36,375 bases of DNA from Pseudomonadota bacterium (GTDB taxonomy: Bacteria; Pseudomonadota; Gammaproteobacteria; Burkholderiales; Rhodocyclaceae), in assembly GCA_018262285.1 (NCBI GenBank), contig JAGTRX010000015.1:1-36375 (forward strand), read 5' to 3'. The position numbers and the translations under genes were made by a program. The notes under the pieces are model-generated. The model searched no databases. It saw nothing but the letters and a program-made list of their open reading frames with translations, and was not told the DNA's origin. Below, in pieces: positions 16,374-24,951 of this stretch. How positions within the stretch are numbered: the first letter of the stretch is position 1; each line of letters opens with the position of its first letter.

Positions 16374-17663
16374 ATGAATACGTTCGTTCATATCGATAAC
16401 TTTCGTGGTTTTTCGAAAGCTCTTATCCCGCTAAAAGAAGTCAATTTTCTGGTTGGTGAAAATAGCACCGGAAAGACATCATTTCTCGAATTAGTTGAAA
16501 CGTTCAGCAACATCATGTTTTGGGTCCTTGACCCAAAATTCGGGATCCCGGGAGCACAGCAAAAGCATTTCTTGGACTTGGTGAGTGCAGAGTCTGACGT
16601 AAAGAAGACTTTCACAATTGGAGCTGTAGAAATCTCGAACGACGCTCAGAATCAAAGCAATGGGATGCTGATTACCTATGAAAATCAAGGTGGGCGCCCT
16701 GTACCTTCCCGAATAACAGTTGTCTCTGGTGAAAGCGTAAGGTCTGTCGAAGGAAAGTTGTGGAAAGCCAGAATGGGGACGGCGTATAAATCCCGCATCA
16801 AAGAACTCCGCCCAACTGAAAACGGCGATCTAGTTCAACTAAACGCGATAGTTGAACTGCACAACTCGCCTCTTGGGTTTTCCAAGGCAGTAGTCCCCGA
16901 GGAACTTGAAGGGACTCCAATATTAATGCGGTTTGAAAAAGAACTGTTCGAAGGGAAGGGCCTCGGCGAAAGGAAGGAGAAAGCACCTAGTCCATTCATG
17001 CGTAACTTTGTTGATTTAGCGCCAATACGAACCAAACCAAGACGCACCTATGACGCTCCTCAGACGGGGTTTAGCCCAGAGGGTGAGCACACACCCTATG
17101 TCATAAAGAGGCGGCTAAGCAATAAGATACAGGCGGCGGCGTTTCAAGCTTTCCTTGAACAAGCAGGAAAAAGCAGCGGTCTTTTCAAATCGATCAGTGT
17201 TAAACCATATGGAACCGGCCCGCAGGCTCCATTTGAGATGAAAATTGTTCTCTCAAAGGCATCACTAAGCCTTGAAAATGTTGGCTATGGCGTATCGCAA
17301 GCTCTGCCTGTTCTGGTTGAGATGTTCGTCAGACCTAAGGGGGCTGCGTTCACAATCCAACAACCAGAAGTACATCTTCATCCAAAGGCTCAGGCTACAT
17401 TTGGCGATCTTATAGCTGAGCTTGCGAGATTGGATGAAAAGGTTTTTTTCGTGGAGACACACAGCGATTTCACAATTGACCGTTTTCGCCTGAACGTTCG
17501 ACAAACCGGCAAGATTCCAAGTCAGCTATTGTTCTTTGAAAGGTCTGAGGCAGGAAACACCGTAACGCCCATTGCGATTCTTGAAAACGGCGATCTGTGT
17601 GCCGATCAACCTGACGCATATCGGTCGTTCTTCTTTAATGAAAGTCTGTCCATCCTAAGCTGA
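16374..17663 (+). CDS. OLD/SMC-like AAA ATPase of a two-gene putative defence unit
   Basis: A 429-residue ABC-type ATPase like those in OLD-family and similar defence systems. Walker A is GENSTGKTS (28-36), the signature-like motif is NVGYGVSQALPVLV (302-315), Walker B is FTIQQPEVHLHPKAQ (326-340, catalytic Glu332), and the switch His is in ETHSD (361-365). Between the halves is an insert of about 250 residues with DLAPIRTKPRRTY (214-226). No TOPRIM nuclease is fused, so any nuclease must come from a partner. ATG 16374 has AGGAG 6 nt upstream. The gene is visibly AT-richer than its neighbours, suggesting transfer. It ends 2 nt before the PIN-like gene. Role in defence is inferred. Confidence 0.85.
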   Translation: MNTFVHIDNFRGFSKALIPLKEVNFLVGENSTGKTSFLELVETFSNIMFWVLDPKFGIPGAQQKHFLDLVSAESDVKKTFTIGAVEISNDAQNQSNGMLITYENQGGRPVPSRITVVSGESVRSVEGKLWKARMGTAYKSRIKELRPTENGDLVQLNAIVELHNSPLGFSKAVVPEELEGTPILMRFEKELFEGKGLGERKEKAPSPFMRNFVDLAPIRTKPRRTYDAPQTGFSPEGEHTPYVIKRRLSNKIQAAAFQAFLEQAGKSSGLFKSISVKPYGTGPQAPFEMKIVLSKASLSLENVGYGVSQALPVLVEMFVRPKGAAFTIQQPEVHLHPKAQATFGDLIAELARLDEKVFFVETHSDFTIDRFRLNVRQTGKIPSQLLFFERSEAGNTVTPIAILENGDLCADQPDAYRSFFFNESLSILS

Positions 17664-17665
17664 CT

Positions 17666-18133
17666 ATGTGTATTGTCGCTGACCCGCCCACGTTCATCCC
17701 CATGTTCAAGTCGACTGACCCCGAACATTTGGCATTCTCACCGGTTAAAGACTGGATTGTCTCTGGTCCGGGAAAATTCGTAATGGGAGGAAGTAAGTAT
17801 CGAGAAGAGTTGTCGGCTGTGGCATCTGTCCTTCGGTTCTTAACAGAACTGGAGAAGCGAGGGAAAGTCATCAGGAGAAATGACGCGGAGGTGGATGCGG
17901 AAGAAATTCTGGTAAAGCAAATAGAGCCGAGGGCTGATTTTGACGACCCTCATTTGGTTGCTCTAGTTCGGCTTACAGGATGCCGACTGATCTGTGTGCG
18001 AGATGTTCGCTCTCATCGGTTTCTACGCGCCACCATGCTGTACCGGTCAAGCAAGGATCGCCCTCGGCTATACACTCGCGCAAAAAATTGCGCACTATTG
18101 TGCGTAGAGAATGTCCCCAAGTGCTTTCGGTAG
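17666..18133 (+). CDS. PIN-like putative nuclease, partner of the ATPase
   Basis: A 155-residue protein whose acidic residues follow a PIN-like order. Asp6 ends the first strand (MCIVADPPTF), Glu47/Glu48 lies in a helix (YREELSAV), Asp93/Asp94 starts the next (FDDPHLVALVRLTGC), and Asp113 ends a strand (CRLICVRD). PIN domains cut RNA with such a cluster. The C terminus (RPRLYTRAKNCALLC) is basic and cysteine-rich. The fold call is from pattern only, not from a search. ATG 17666 is 2 nt after the ATPase stop, so the pair is co-translated. Like the ATPase gene it is AT-richer than flanking DNA. A toxin-like or RNA-cleaving effector gated by the ATPase is the favoured guess. Confidence 0.7.
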   Translation: MCIVADPPTFIPMFKSTDPEHLAFSPVKDWIVSGPGKFVMGGSKYREELSAVASVLRFLTELEKRGKVIRRNDAEVDAEEILVKQIEPRADFDDPHLVALVRLTGCRLICVRDVRSHRFLRATMLYRSSKDRPRLYTRAKNCALLCVENVPKCFR

Positions 18134-18592
18134 ATTGGAGAATAAATCGATAGGGGCAAAATCGAGACTTAGTTCTTACAGAAAATGCGCTGCGCCTTGA
18201 GAAGCAAAAGACCAGCGGGGTCAGGTCTTTCGTTAGTGCACGCGGTCCTTATAGATGGATAGTTGGGCGACCGCTTCAAGCAGGTCCGTGTCGTTGCGAC
18301 TAGGGAAGTTCGACCGGCCAGGCTGGGTTGGTTTCACCCGGTCGAGGCAACCGCAGCGCCCTTAAGCGGGCCATGAATGCTGAATGGCTGGTCATCACCG
18401 TACTATGGACTTCTCACCCGTTAGCCCTTGGCGACAGCTAAGGCCGAGCAGCACTCAGTCAGTTCGCGCCCATTACGGCTGCTTTGCCATGAAACCTGCC
18501 ACAGAGCCATCGGCATGATGAATACCTCTTGTGGGTAGGCTGTTCGCGTTCACTGGATAGAGAAACTGCCGTTCAGCCTTGAGAGGGCGGCA
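18134..18592. other. 459-bp gene-free stretch rich in inverted repeats
   Basis: No supported gene. AAAGACC-N10-GGTCTTT (18207-18230) contains GGGGTCAGGTCTT, a phrase I associate with REP-type repeats. TCGACCGG (18310-18317) pairs perfectly with CCGGTCGA (18338-18345) around a nested CCAG-G-CTGG hairpin. More short stems lie between 18350 and 18470 (for example GCCC-TTAAGC-GGGC). All six frames are broken by stops. Read on the minus strand it has the look of structured RNA, perhaps a remnant of a mobile intron or ncRNA; this is not established. Confidence 0.4.
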
Positions 18593-19075
18593 TCAAGCAA
18601 TAGGCAAGGCGGTCTTGTACTTGACTTGTTTCAGCGTCACGCTGGAGTGGATGTTGGACACGTGCGGGATGCGGGCCAAGCGGTCGACGATGAAGGTTTG
18701 CAAGGCTTTGAGATCAGGTACGACGACCCGCAGCAGATAGTCGTAACCGCCAGTCATCAGGTAGCACTCCATGACTTCCGGGTAGTTTTTAATAGCGTCC
18801 TCAAAAAGTTGCAGCGCACTGCCGATCTGCTTTTCAAGACTGACCTGGATGAAGGTCGATACCTCTAATCCCAACGCTTCCGGGTCGAGCAAGGTGACAT
18901 AGCTGCGGATAACGCCTGCAATTTCCAGTTCACGTACACGCCGCAGGCATGGCGCTGGCGAGAGATTAACGCTTTCGGCCAAGGCTACGTTGCTGATTCG
19001 CGCATCCGCCTGCAAACGGTTCAGCAAACGGATATCGATCTCATCGAGTTCAATATTGATATTTTTATTGCCCAT
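18593..19075 (-). CDS. Lrp/AsnC-family transcriptional regulator
   Basis: A 160-residue regulator. The N-terminal winged helix is typical: [61 protein letters not shown]. The C-terminal RAM/AsnC ligand domain follows, with [36 protein letters not shown] and [23 protein letters not shown]. Such proteins sense amino acids and form octamers on DNA. It is transcribed divergently from the large E1 gene across a 138-nt region with several palindromes, so it most likely controls that gene and itself. The arrangement parallels MdeR-mdeAB of Pseudomonas putida (methionine catabolism). Confidence 0.92.
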   Translation of the reverse strand: MGNKNINIELDEIDIRLLNRLQADARISNVALAESVNLSPAPCLRRVRELEIAGVIRSYVTLLDPEALGLEVSTFIQVSLEKQIGSALQLFEDAIKNYPEVMECYLMTGGYDYLLRVVVPDLKALQTFIVDRLARIPHVSNIHSSVTLKQVKYKTALPIA

Positions 19076-19084
19076 ATAAATCGA

Positions 19085-19194
19085 AATTATTTTGATAATT
19101 GCTTATTTAAGCATTTTTACAACCCATTTCGCAACAACTGAAAGTGACCGTCACGTTATGATTTCTGCACAGAAAGGAGTGCAGCCAGCACTCC
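19085..19194. promoter_or_regulatory. Divergent control region with four palindromes
   Basis: Between the Lrp gene and the E1 gene are AATTAT-TTTG-ATAATT (19085-19100), GCTTA-TT-TAAGC (19101-19112), GTGAC-C-GTCAC (19144-19154) and the hairpin GGAGTGC-AGCCA-GCACTCC (19176-19194). The first two are AT-rich and suit Lrp-type binding. TATGAT (19157-19162) is a likely -10 for the E1 gene, with no good -35, hinting at activation. The last hairpin would lie in the E1 mRNA leader. Confidence 0.5.
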
Positions 19195-19213
19195 GAAACG
19201 AATGAGGATTTTT

Positions 19214-21925
19214 ATGAACGCAAATAATCCGGCAGTGCATAGCGAAAATGAGTGGCGGGAAAGCCATGATCTCGAAATACGTCACTGGCTCAACGAATTT
19301 GAAGAAATTATTCGATACGACGGGATGGCGCGTGCAGAGTCATTGGTGAGCCAAATGATCGAGTTTGGCCGCCGGTCAGGTGGACGATTTTATGTCCGCC
19401 ATACAACGCCTTACCGGAACACGATTCCGGTGGAGGCTCAGGCGCCCTATCCGGGCGATCTTGACCTGGAGGCCCGTATTACCGCGATTCACCGCTGGAA
19501 TGCGCTGGCGATGGTAATGCGGGCCAACCAGGCTTACCCCGAACTGGGTGGCCATATCGCAACCTATGCTTCAATTGCTGATCTGTTTGAAGTGGGCTTT
19601 CATCACTTTTTTCGTGCTGCATCCGAAAAGCATCCGGGCGACCTGGTCTTCTTCCAGGCCCATGCCGTTACTGGCATCTATGCCCGTGCCTTTCTTGAAG
19701 GGCGCCTGACCGAAGACAATCTGGAACACTATCGTCGCGAATTTTCGGGAGGTTTTGGCCGTGGTTTGTCGTCTTATCCGCATCCGATGCTGATGCCGGA
19801 ATTCTGGCAATTCCCGACGAGTTCGATGGGGCTCGGCTTGCTCACGGCAATTTATCAGGCACGTTTTCAGCACTATCTACAGCGCCGGGAGATCATGCCG
19901 GTGAATGATCGCAAGATCTGGTCCTTCGTCGGGGATGGCGAAATGGATGAGCCGGAATCTCTGGCCGGCATTTCGCTTGCAGCGCGTGAGCGTCTCGACA
20001 ACCTGATTCTTGTCGTCAATTGCAATTTGCAGCGACTCGATGGCCCGGTGCGCGGTAACGGCAGCATCGTGCAGGAACTGGAAACCTTATTCACCGGCGC
20101 GGGCTGGAACGTCATCAAATGTCTCTGGGGCAGCAATTGGGATGGCTTGTTTGCGCGCGACAAGGAGGGCTGGATTCTCAAACGCATGGCGGAGGCAGTG
20201 GACGGCGAATTTCAGAAGCTCTCAGCGACGGATGGCCATTACAATCGCGCGCATTTCTTTTCGCGCTATCCGGAACTGGCGGCGCTGGTCGTCGACCTGT
20301 CGGACAAGGAAATTGATGCACTGATGCGGGGTGGTCACGATCCGATCAAAATATACGCAGCCTACGCTGCTGCAGTCGCCCATCGTGGCCAGCCAACGGT
20401 AATTCTTGCCCAGACGACCAAGGGCTACGGCATGGGGAGTTCCTGCCAGGGGGTAAATACCGCGCACCTGATCAAAAAACTGGCGCCGGAAGATTTGGCG
20501 CATTTCCGCGAACGTTTCGGTTTGCCGCTCAGCGACCGTGATCTGGACGAAGTCCGTTATTTCCATCCAGGTGAAAACAGTCCGGAAGTGGCTTATCTGA
20601 AAGCGCGGCGTGCTGCTCTGGGCGGTTTCGTTCCCAAGCGTCGGCAGTACGCGACACCACTTGCGCAGGTCAAACCGGATATCTACGCTCCTTTGCTGGA
20701 AGATTCAGGCTCTCTTGAATTTTCTACGCTCATCCCGGCCGTACAGGTAATGGCCAGCCTGATGCGTGATGAGGCCATCGGTCACCGGATTGTGCCGATT
20801 GTTGCTGACGAAGCGCGAACCCTGGCAATGCAGGAGATGTTTCACGAGTTCGGCATCTATTCACCTTGGGGCCAGTTGTATACGCCGCAGGACTCTGAGC
20901 AGCAGGCCTTTTACCGTGAAGACATCAAAGGCCAGATTCTCGAAGAAGGGATTACGGAGGCAGGCTCGATGGGATCGTGGATTGCTGCCGGCACCTCCTG
21001 GTCGCACAGCGCCGAGCCCATGCTTCCCTTTTACATCTATTACTCGATGTTCGGATTCCAGAGGGTGGGCGACCTGATCTGGAGTGCTGCCGATTGCCAG
21101 GCACGCGGCTTCCTGCTCGGGGCCATCGCCGGGCGCACCACGCTTTCTGGTGAAGGCATGCAGCATGAAGACGGGCAAAGTCATGTGTACGCTGCAACCG
21201 TTCCTTGCTGCCGGGCCTACGATCCGGCCTTCGCTTATGAAGTCGCGGTCATCATCAAGGATGGCGTGCATCGAATGATGAGCGATGGCGAGAACTGTTT
21301 CTACTATCTCACTCTGTACAACGAAAGTTACCAACACCCTGCCATGCCTGCCGGTGCCGAGGAAGGCATCCGTCGCGGCCTCTATTTGCTGCGCTGTTCA
21401 ACGCTTGATGAAGGCAGGCCGCGCGTGCAAATCATCGGCAGTGGCAGTATTTTGATGCAAGTGTTGAAAGCAGCGAAGCGTCTGGAAAACGAGTTTGGCG
21501 TTGCGGCAGAGGTATGGAGCGCCACCAGTTTTGGCGAACTGCGCAAAGATGGAATTGCCTGTGATCAATGGAATCTGCTCCACCCAGCGGAAAATCCACG
21601 GGTGCCTTACGTTACGAAACAACTTGCCGCCCGACGCGGCCCTGTGATTGCGGCTAGCGACTATATCCGTTCCTACCCTGATTTGATCCGCAACTGGGTG
21701 CCGTGCCGATATACTGTGCTTGGCACGGATGGCTTCGGCCATTCGGATACACGGGTAGCGCTGCGGGATTATTTCGAGATTGATGACCGCTATATCACAC
21801 TGGCGGCGCTGAAAAGCCTCGCGGAAGACGGGGATATTCCACGTAAAACGCTGGTTGATGCAATTGCGCACCTTGGTATCAACGCTGAAAAAATTTGTCC
21901 GCTGGTTGTGCAGGGTCATTTATGA
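19214..21925 (+). CDS. Homodimeric 2-oxoacid dehydrogenase E1 (AceE/MdeB-like)
   Basis: A 903-residue thiamine-diphosphate enzyme of the pyruvate dehydrogenase E1 (AceE) type. Visible are the ThDP/Mg motif GDGEMDEPES (about residue 240) followed by NCNLQRLDGPVRGNG, the KGYGMG loop, IVADEARTLAMQEMF, and GRTTLSGEGMQHEDGQSH and LGTDGFGHSDTR in the C-terminal part. No E2 or E3 gene follows, unlike a normal aceEF operon, and a divergent Lrp regulator lies upstream. This suggests an accessory E1, perhaps for 2-oxobutyrate as in MdeB. ATG 19214 has AGGA 5 nt upstream; ATG 19202 has none. Confidence 0.88.
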   Translation: MNANNPAVHSENEWRESHDLEIRHWLNEFEEIIRYDGMARAESLVSQMIEFGRRSGGRFYVRHTTPYRNTIPVEAQAPYPGDLDLEARITAIHRWNALAMVMRANQAYPELGGHIATYASIADLFEVGFHHFFRAASEKHPGDLVFFQAHAVTGIYARAFLEGRLTEDNLEHYRREFSGGFGRGLSSYPHPMLMPEFWQFPTSSMGLGLLTAIYQARFQHYLQRREIMPVNDRKIWSFVGDGEMDEPESLAGISLAARERLDNLILVVNCNLQRLDGPVRGNGSIVQELETLFTGAGWNVIKCLWGSNWDGLFARDKEGWILKRMAEAVDGEFQKLSATDGHYNRAHFFSRYPELAALVVDLSDKEIDALMRGGHDPIKIYAAYAAAVAHRGQPTVILAQTTKGYGMGSSCQGVNTAHLIKKLAPEDLAHFRERFGLPLSDRDLDEVRYFHPGENSPEVAYLKARRAALGGFVPKRRQYATPLAQVKPDIYAPLLEDSGSLEFSTLIPAVQVMASLMRDEAIGHRIVPIVADEARTLAMQEMFHEFGIYSPWGQLYTPQDSEQQAFYREDIKGQILEEGITEAGSMGSWIAAGTSWSHSAEPMLPFYIYYSMFGFQRVGDLIWSAADCQARGFLLGAIAGRTTLSGEGMQHEDGQSHVYAATVPCCRAYDPAFAYEVAVIIKDGVHRMMSDGENCFYYLTLYNESYQHPAMPAGAEEGIRRGLYLLRCSTLDEGRPRVQIIGSGSILMQVLKAAKRLENEFGVAAEVWSATSFGELRKDGIACDQWNLLHPAENPRVPYVTKQLAARRGPVIAASDYIRSYPDLIRNWVPCRYTVLGTDGFGHSDTRVALRDYFEIDDRYITLAALKSLAEDGDIPRKTLVDAIAHLGINAEKICPLVVQGHL

Positions 21926-21946
21926 TTCAGAGAATTTAAGGGTCTC

Positions 21947-22621
21947 ATGTTCAGCAAAGACACGCTCAATTTCCTCGACGACCTAGCCGTCAACAACAAT
22001 CGGATCTGGTTCGAGGACAACAAATCACGCTACGAAAGCCTGGTGCGCGAACCAGCGCTGGCGTTTATTGAGGCGATGGCGCCCGCGCTCCAGTCCTTCG
22101 CCCCGCATTTCCGGGCTGAAGCGCGCAAAATGGGCGGCTCGCTCATGCGTGTTTATCGGGATGCCCGTTTCTCGCGCAACAAAACACCTTACAAGACTAA
22201 TATTGGCATCCAGTTCCGTCATGAACTGGCCAAGGATGTGCATGCGCCGGGGTTCTATCTCCATGTCGCCACCGACGGCTGTTTTCTGGGTGTCGGTTGT
22301 TGGCGTCCGGAGGCTGATGAACTCGGCAAAATCCGCAATCGCATTGCAGAGAAACCGCAAAAATGGTTTGCTGCCCGCGACAACAAGGATTTCGTCGCTC
22401 ACTGGAATCTCAATGGCGAGAGCCTGAAGCGGCCACCACGCGACTACGATGCCAATCATCCTGCCATCGAGGATATCAAGCGCAAGGATTTTGTCGCTGA
22501 TGTGCCCTTGTCTTTCAATGACGTCACCAGTGCAGGATTGGTCAAACTGGTCGGTCAGCGCTTTGCCGAAACGGCGCCCTTCATGAAATTCCTGTGCGAA
22601 GCGCTGGGCGTTCGCTATTGA
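21947..22621 (+). CDS. DUF2461 (TIGR02453-type) protein
   Basis: A 224-residue protein of the DUF2461 family. Characteristic stretches are FLDDLAVNNNRIWFEDNKSRYE near the N terminus, GGSLMRVYRDARFSRNKTPYKTNIGIQFRH in the middle, and PGFYLHVATDGCFLGVGCWRPEADELGKIR. No signal peptide or membrane segment. Its molecular function is not known. It starts 21 nt after the E1 stop on the same strand and may be co-transcribed, but family members occur in many contexts, so a link to the E1 enzyme should not be assumed. Confidence 0.88.
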   Translation: MFSKDTLNFLDDLAVNNNRIWFEDNKSRYESLVREPALAFIEAMAPALQSFAPHFRAEARKMGGSLMRVYRDARFSRNKTPYKTNIGIQFRHELAKDVHAPGFYLHVATDGCFLGVGCWRPEADELGKIRNRIAEKPQKWFAARDNKDFVAHWNLNGESLKRPPRDYDANHPAIEDIKRKDFVADVPLSFNDVTSAGLVKLVGQRFAETAPFMKFLCEALGVRY

Positions 22622-22671
22622 ACCCGTGCGTGAAACTTCGATACCCTAGTGCTCCTGTAAAATAGCGAAAT

Positions 22672-23139
22672 ATGATCATTACTGACGCTGCTCCGGCAAA
22701 AGACCCGTGGGATTACCCGCATCCTTTTACCGTCGCCATAAGCCCCGGCATCGACGATATCGATGGGCTGAATCACACCAACAACGCGGTCTATGTGCGC
22801 TGGTGCGAAGAGGTCGCCTGGGCGCATTCGGAATCGATCGGTCTTGGTTTACCGGACTACCAACGGCTCGACCGCGCCATGGCGATCCGGCGCGGTGAAT
22901 ATGATTATTTGCTGCCCAGCTTTCAGGGAGACGAATTGCTTCTGGCTACCTGGCTGTGTGCCAGCGATGGCAAACTAACACTTGAGCGCCGTTTTCAAAT
23001 CATACGCAGAACCGACCAAGTGACCATCCTGCGGGGACGCTGGGATCTAGTCTGCATCGAGATGAGCAGCGGACGCCCGCGCCGGATGCCGCCAGAGTTT
23101 TGTGCGGCCTACTTGGCGGCACTGCCGGTTGAGGTTTAG
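22672..23139 (+). CDS. Hot-dog fold acyl-CoA thioesterase
   Basis: A 155-residue 4HBT-type thioesterase. The hot-dog helix and active-site region IDDIDGLNHTNNAVYVRWCEEVAWAHSESIG has the conserved Asp and Asn-His of the family. The rest is beta-rich (RGEYDYLLPSFQGDELLLATWL, LTLERRFQIIRR, GRWDLVCIEMSSGRPRRMPPEF). It would hydrolyse an acyl-CoA of unknown chain type in the cytoplasm. A TAAAAT (22658-22663) just upstream could be a -10 box, giving it a promoter of its own. The gap to the DUF2461 gene is 50 nt. Confidence 0.9.
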   Translation: MIITDAAPAKDPWDYPHPFTVAISPGIDDIDGLNHTNNAVYVRWCEEVAWAHSESIGLGLPDYQRLDRAMAIRRGEYDYLLPSFQGDELLLATWLCASDGKLTLERRFQIIRRTDQVTILRGRWDLVCIEMSSGRPRRMPPEFCAAYLAALPVEV

Positions 23140-23251
23140 TGCGCCTGCTCAGTGAAGCTCTTTTGAGCCATGGCCTGAGTCGGATTTTCAACCCGGAAAT
23201 TCGATAGATCAATGATGCTTGAGTTGTTCGCGCACTTTGCATAGACTGGGA

Positions 23252-23278
23252 TCTGTTGACTTATAGTACGTCAACAGA
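23252..23278. promoter_or_regulatory. Perfect 9-bp inverted repeat, candidate operator
   Basis: TCTGTTGAC (23252-23260) and GTCAACAGA (23270-23278) are exact inverted copies around TTATAGTAC. The spacer includes TATAGT, a plausible -10 box, so a regulator bound here would cover the promoter of the following gene. It lies 67 nt before the preferred start at 23345. Confidence 0.45.
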
Positions 23279-23344
23279 CCGATGCATCATGCCAATGAAA
23301 ACCGCCACAAGCCGTGGCAAGAACAGTTTTTCAGGATCAACATC

Positions 23345-24841
23345 ATGTCCGCCGGCACCATCATTGATAGCCAAGAAGCGAAACTGCGCATTGCCCGCCT
23401 GCCTCTGCAAAAACCTTTTGAAGCTGAAAAGGAATTGGCGGAATTGCTCGACACTGTCCTTGCCAATCCGCCGGAGCCTGACGATCTTTTTGATCTGCTT
23501 GAATACACCCGTACCTCACTCAATTTCATCCGTGCCGGCGCTATCCGTCACTTTCAGGAAAAGGCGCCGAATCTGGAAACGGAGGCTGAAAAACATTTTC
23601 AGCGCGGTCTGGAGATGTGGCAACGCATGGTCAAGGCTTACACGCTTTGTGCCGAAAAGATGGCTGTCTGTGACGACAACAAACTGCATCGGGCAACTGT
23701 TTTGCACCGCTGCCTGTACTACACAGCCATGCAGATTTTCGATCATTACCGGGTCAAGCGGCAGTTGCCGCCCGGAATATGGAAACAGGCCAACTATTTC
23801 TACGCCCAGGCCGAAGAAGGCGGATTGGCACGACATGCTGTCCTCAGGGAAAACGGCTCGGATGACATCAGAAAAACTTATTGCCAGGCACTCTATGCCA
23901 GCCTGCTTCTCGTCGAGTTTGCCCAGCCATTCAGCCGCGACAGCAAGGAATTGAATCTGCTTCTGGATTGGGCAGAACAAACGGGGCCGCTCGTCCGCAT
24001 TGGCCGTCCCAAGGTGGCCGAACAAAAAACCGCTTTTCTGGTCGATCTCGACAGCGATCAGGCGCTGCGTCCGATGCCGGGCGGCGTTATCGCGCCCACA
24101 GTAAGGGCTCTGGGAACTTCAACCCTGATCGCCCATTTGCGCACCATGAACGAGCGTTTCAACAAAACGCCCGAGCAAGCCCACCTCGATAACGAAAATC
24201 TCGCGCGCGCCCGCCGTTTGCTTGCCGAGATGATTGTCACCTGGGCGCTCGCCGCCATGCCCCGACGTTACCGGCGCCGACCCGCCAGCGGTTTGGTGAA
24301 GCTTTGTTCCGGCTTTCACAATATGCATTATTACATTCTCGGTCACGAATTTACCCAACCGGGAGCGCCTGCCGAAAGCCATGCTGTCGACCACAAGTTT
24401 GAGGAATGGCTGGTTGTCGATCAGAATCCCTGCGGTTTTCGGCTGACCCGCGAGGGCGTGGGCGCACCACTGGAAAACCATCAACTGATCGCCATTTGCC
24501 CGCACGACGGTGAGGATTATCTGCTGGCGCAAATTCATTGGCTGATGCAGGAACAATCCGGCCGCCTCACTGCCGGGCTGGCAGCGCTTCCCGGCATTCC
24601 ACAGGCCGTTTCTATTCGCACCGAGGAACGCGTCAAGGGACAGCGCGCATTTTATGTGCGCGCCTTTATGCTGCCTGCCATTCCAGCCATGCAAACCGAC
24701 GCTACCATTATTCTGACACCTGGGCTTTACCACTTGGGCGCAGTTCTGGAAATTCTTGGTCAAGGCAATGTCGTACTCAAAGATCTTGTCCAGCGCGGCA
24801 GCGATTTCGACCGGGTCAGTTTTACGCCTGCCCAGAACTAA
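23345..24841 (+). CDS. Uncharacterised 498-residue protein, possible PilZ-like C-terminal domain
   Basis: Not recognised with certainty. The N-terminal half is helical (KPFEAEKELAELLDTVLANPPEPDDLFDLLEYTRTSL and beyond) with no signal peptide or membrane segment. The C-terminal part is beta-rich. VVDQNPCGFRLTREG followed by ENHQLIAICPHDGEDYLLAQIHWLMQE has the strand pattern and DxxxxGFxL core of PilZ (c-di-GMP-binding) domains, but the RxxxR motif was not located convincingly. ATG 23345 is chosen because AGGA lies 8 nt upstream; an in-frame ATG at 23282 follows directly on the inverted repeat and would add 21 residues. It is transcribed alone and is followed after 110 nt by dusB. Confidence 0.75.
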   Translation: MSAGTIIDSQEAKLRIARLPLQKPFEAEKELAELLDTVLANPPEPDDLFDLLEYTRTSLNFIRAGAIRHFQEKAPNLETEAEKHFQRGLEMWQRMVKAYTLCAEKMAVCDDNKLHRATVLHRCLYYTAMQIFDHYRVKRQLPPGIWKQANYFYAQAEEGGLARHAVLRENGSDDIRKTYCQALYASLLLVEFAQPFSRDSKELNLLLDWAEQTGPLVRIGRPKVAEQKTAFLVDLDSDQALRPMPGGVIAPTVRALGTSTLIAHLRTMNERFNKTPEQAHLDNENLARARRLLAEMIVTWALAAMPRRYRRRPASGLVKLCSGFHNMHYYILGHEFTQPGAPAESHAVDHKFEEWLVVDQNPCGFRLTREGVGAPLENHQLIAICPHDGEDYLLAQIHWLMQEQSGRLTAGLAALPGIPQAVSIRTEERVKGQRAFYVRAFMLPAIPAMQTDATIILTPGLYHLGAVLEILGQGNVVLKDLVQRGSDFDRVSFTPAQN

Positions 24842-24951
24842 GCCTCAGCTTGTTCGCCAGCGCCTAGGCCTTCCGGGCGTGTCGCTTTTTGACTATTTTT
24901 TAAGCGCCATCTCGGTTAGAATTCAGCCTCCTTCCCGTACCGCCCCCACCC

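Noticed and set aside
18134-18592. Possible transposase or short gene in the gap
   Set aside because: Stops break all frames and no transposase motif is seen; kept only as structured non-coding DNA.
24877-24922. Promoter TTGACT/TAGAAT before dusB
   Set aside because: The two hexamers are 22 nt apart, too far for a normal sigma-70 promoter.
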